A stretch of 64,000 nt of DNA, taken from assembly GCF_018143015.1 (NCBI RefSeq), contig NC_054749.1, forward strand, positions 35,897,000-35,960,999, written 5' to 3'. The notes under the pieces are model-generated. The model did not search any database. It was not told the DNA's origin and saw only the letters and a program-made list of their open reading frames with translations. A program made the translations under genes and the position numbers. Positions 62,301-64,000 of this stretch are shown here, piece by piece. The number at the start of each line of letters is the position of its first letter. The stretch's first letter is position 1. Source of the stretch: Lytechinus variegatus (taxonomy: Eukaryota > Echinodermata > Echinoidea > Temnopleuroida > Toxopneustidae).

Positions 62301-63980
62301 AGAAAAGTTATCCTATCTGACAGGTCTTCAGACAAATGCTGATGAAAAGCGTCCCAAATTTGAAAACCATTCTTGGTTTGGATTGGCTGTGAAAACAGGT
62401 ATTTGATTGTTACTATAAAGGTAACTGTCAGAGCTAACATCTTTCATTAAAAGGTCCCCTGAAGAGTATTCCATGAAGAGCTTCGTCAGTGATTTTTCAC
62501 TAGCAACTGTTATAAGCTATGGAAAATACTTGCATCTGATTGGCCGAGACCAAACTAGTCAGTGAAAATCACTGACATACGTCTTCATGAAACAATCCCC
62601 CAATTCATAATAATGATAATAACAATAATGGTGGCTACTTGTATAGCGCACAGGTCCACCTTTCAGTGCTCATGGTGCTTCAAGAAAAATAAACACAACA
62701 CACAAACAATAATAGAAAAAATTACTTTTTGAGTTGTTGGATGAAGAGACAAACTGAAAAATATATACAATGTGTGACATACCCTTTGCTCCGCCTCCAA
62801 TATTGAGAGGTGGGAGTGATCCCAGGCTGCTCCCGCCCCCAAGGGGAGGGGCATTACTGAGTGAGCTAAGAGAGCTTGCTTTGGTAGGACTCATTGGAGG
62901 AGAGTTCAATGCTTGTTTCTGATTCCTGAATAATATGAAAATATAAACACTGTCTTGTTTAACAGTTCAGTTGTTATTGTATTGTTGAAAAAAAAATCAA
63001 CAAAGTTTTACCAAATTGTAATAGTTGGAAAAAAGGTGTGATAATGAACTTTATGTTTAATTGTTGTTTTTTTATAGGGAAGAGCCGTGGTGTAGTGGTT
63101 CTGACTCTCGCCTTGTAAACAGAGGGTTGTGTGTTTGAATCCCACCGCGGTCTAGCATACATACAAGAACTTTCGCATCCTACTGGGTACCCATTTAGCA
63201 CCTGGGTCAAAAGTGGCAAAGTGTAGATTAATGCTCTGCCACTTTCGACCCAGGTGATAAATGGGTACCCAGTAGGATGTGAAAGTTCTTGTATGTTTGA
63301 ATCTGCCACGCAATTATGAGGCTGCTATAAATGCAAGGAATGCTCACAGGGAGTGGAAATTGTTCACTTTTCGTGCAGGATTGAAAAGAAATCCAATGAC
63401 CGGGGTAATAATATGCTGTAAAGCCCTTTGAGCCGTTCTGGGAAAAGTACTTTATAAACACTGACTGTTGTTATCATTATTGATGAAAATCATACACAGA
63501 AGAATTGTATTTATCATGAAAAAGTCAATATGAAGTTAATTGAATTTGAGGAGCAAGTATAAAATTAACCACATATTTTAGAAATTTGTCTAAAAACACT
63601 CATTGGAGTTATATATAAAATCATGTTTTTTGTGGTTTTGGGTTTTAAAGTAACTCTAGGTCTGACATACACTTACATAATGTTGCATAACTTCAAAACT
63701 GTATTATGTATCACAAATTTCGGCTAAAGAAATGAGTAAAAGTCGACTTAATTTCACCATTATCATCATACTTTTTTTGCTTGTTGTTAGAATTTTCTAT
63801 TGTCACACTTTGTTACCTGTTTCCAAACGCACTTCCATTGATAGGTAAAGGGTCATCAAAGAATGCGTCATCGTCCTCAATGTGACCGTCTAGCTTTGTT
63901 GATTGACGCTCAATGTTTCCAAGTATATTATCATCCTGCCTTCTCAAGCTCTCATCTGTTTTCTTCTGTTGCCCTTGTAA
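59395..63980 (-). CDS. CEP43: Centrosomal protein 43 (FGFR1 oncogene partner, FOP), C-terminal five exons
   Basis: Minus-strand exons join in phase: 63980-63817, 62925-62783, 61085-60944, 60008-59882, 59490-59395 (TGA). They give the last 223 residues. Human landmarks recur in order: DDDAFFDDPLP (human FFDDPIP), SSLSSLSNAPPL (human SLASLSDAPPL), DEIDNKISKLG, SEASYEDDFQ (human YVDDFN), EEISGDESF, and the end LDDQTSDHTVSQLSQSGPFDY (human LDDLTQDLTVSQLSDVADY). FOP docks at centrosomes and basal bodies with CEP350 and CEP19, anchors microtubules and supports ciliogenesis. Its N-terminal LisH dimerisation domain lies beyond the right edge. The exon ending at 60944 is followed by a tandem array that repeats its own donor region. 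Confidence 0.93.
60620..60944 (-). repeat. Tandem array containing duplicated CEP43 splice donors
   Basis: On the minus strand the true exon end TGACTTTCAAAG|GTAAGAATGA is followed by seven further copies of ATGACTTCCAAAGGTAAGAA, separated by ATGA/ATGG tetranucleotide runs. Copies with intact GT would end an exon at 60913, 60886, 60819, 60780 and 60741. The copy at 60692 is changed but keeps GT, and the leftmost at 60665 has lost it. The array occupies the first 320 bp of the intron. Confidence 0.9.
61095..61860 (+). repeat. Repeat family R, copy interrupted by a MITE
   Basis: It aligns with 3805-4205, except for the 358-bp insertion at 61202-61559. Shared words include GGCTTAATTGT, CATCGAGGATCTAGATCTGG and ACACAGATAAGCGCACGTG. 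It is intronic in CEP43. Confidence 0.75.
61202..61559. mobile_element. MITE with 17-bp termini and TTA target duplication
   Basis: The left end TACCCTTTTTACACAGG and the inverted right end TGCCCTTTTTACACAGG match at 16 of 17. TTA flanks both sides (61199-61201, 61560-61562), as in PIF/Harbinger-type elements. Inside are a long hairpin at 61226-61290 (CCTTAACCCCGTACTATAGG arm) and tandem TACGGGGTTA / TCCGGGGTTA units. The uninterrupted paralogue at 3805-4205 supplies the empty site. Confidence 0.8.
63079..63481 (+). mobile_element. SINE with an internal 59-bp inverted repeat
   Basis: The tRNA-like head has TGTAGTGGTTCTGACTC and GTTTGAATCCCACC. 63159-63217 and 63237-63295 are inverted copies with three mismatches in 59, separated by 19 bases. 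The tail resembles the SINE at 6153-6453 (CCGGGGTAATAATATG shared). It lies in a CEP43 intron. Confidence 0.75.
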
Positions 63981-64000
63981 CTGTGTATTACATTGTCAAA

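Overview
This is a window of eukaryotic, intron-rich, AT-rich animal DNA. Two genes are recognisable by spliced translation as orthologues of human genes (JKAMP and CEP43/FGFR1OP). A third is a flavin amine oxidase of the monoamine-oxidase type, and a fourth is a long leucine-rich-repeat protein that I could not name. Introns are short to moderate (0.3 to 4 kb) with standard GT/AG sites. They are packed with tRNA-headed SINEs, palindromic TTAA-flanked MITEs and LINEs. The gene set and repeat style suggest an invertebrate deuterostome, most likely an echinoderm such as a sea urchin. The species is an inference, not something read directly.

Layout. 1-6977 (minus): six exons encoding the N-terminal ~283 residues of the amine oxidase; its C-terminal exons lie beyond the left edge. 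Its introns hold an L1-like fragment split by a MITE, a 0.56 kb ATG-trinucleotide array, a SINE and several foldback repeats. 6978-13806: the region between two divergently oriented genes, mostly transposon debris, with UPR/CRE-like sites just upstream of JKAMP. 13807-25792 (plus): JKAMP complete in eight exons (336 residues). 25793-41135: minisatellite, a decayed TatD-like gene, and a 5.6 kb LINE with intact ORF2 inserted into an older MITE. 41136-50340 (minus): the leucine-rich-repeat gene in seven coding exons (628 residues if the first ATG in the large exon is used). 51015-59394: intergenic repeats, including a foldback element with a 9-bp target duplication. 59395-63980 (minus): the last five exons of CEP43; the 5' part lies beyond the right edge.

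The four host genes do not form a pathway: amine catabolism, ER membrane/ERAD, an LRR scaffold and the centrosome. The window is mainly informative for transposon biology and for how repeats press on exons. Most striking are: (a) a ~2.8 kb putative transposon in a JKAMP intron with nine copies of a 15-bp motif clustered at its two ends; (b) a tandem array in a CEP43 intron that has copied the exon's last bases together with its splice donor; (c) a 3'-UTR minisatellite that starts at the stop codon of the LRR gene; (d) a LINE carrying a short U2-snRNA-like segment; (e) several nested insertions whose ends can be read precisely. I saw no CRISPR, operon or prokaryote-like system. All splice models are by eye; none is supported by transcripts.
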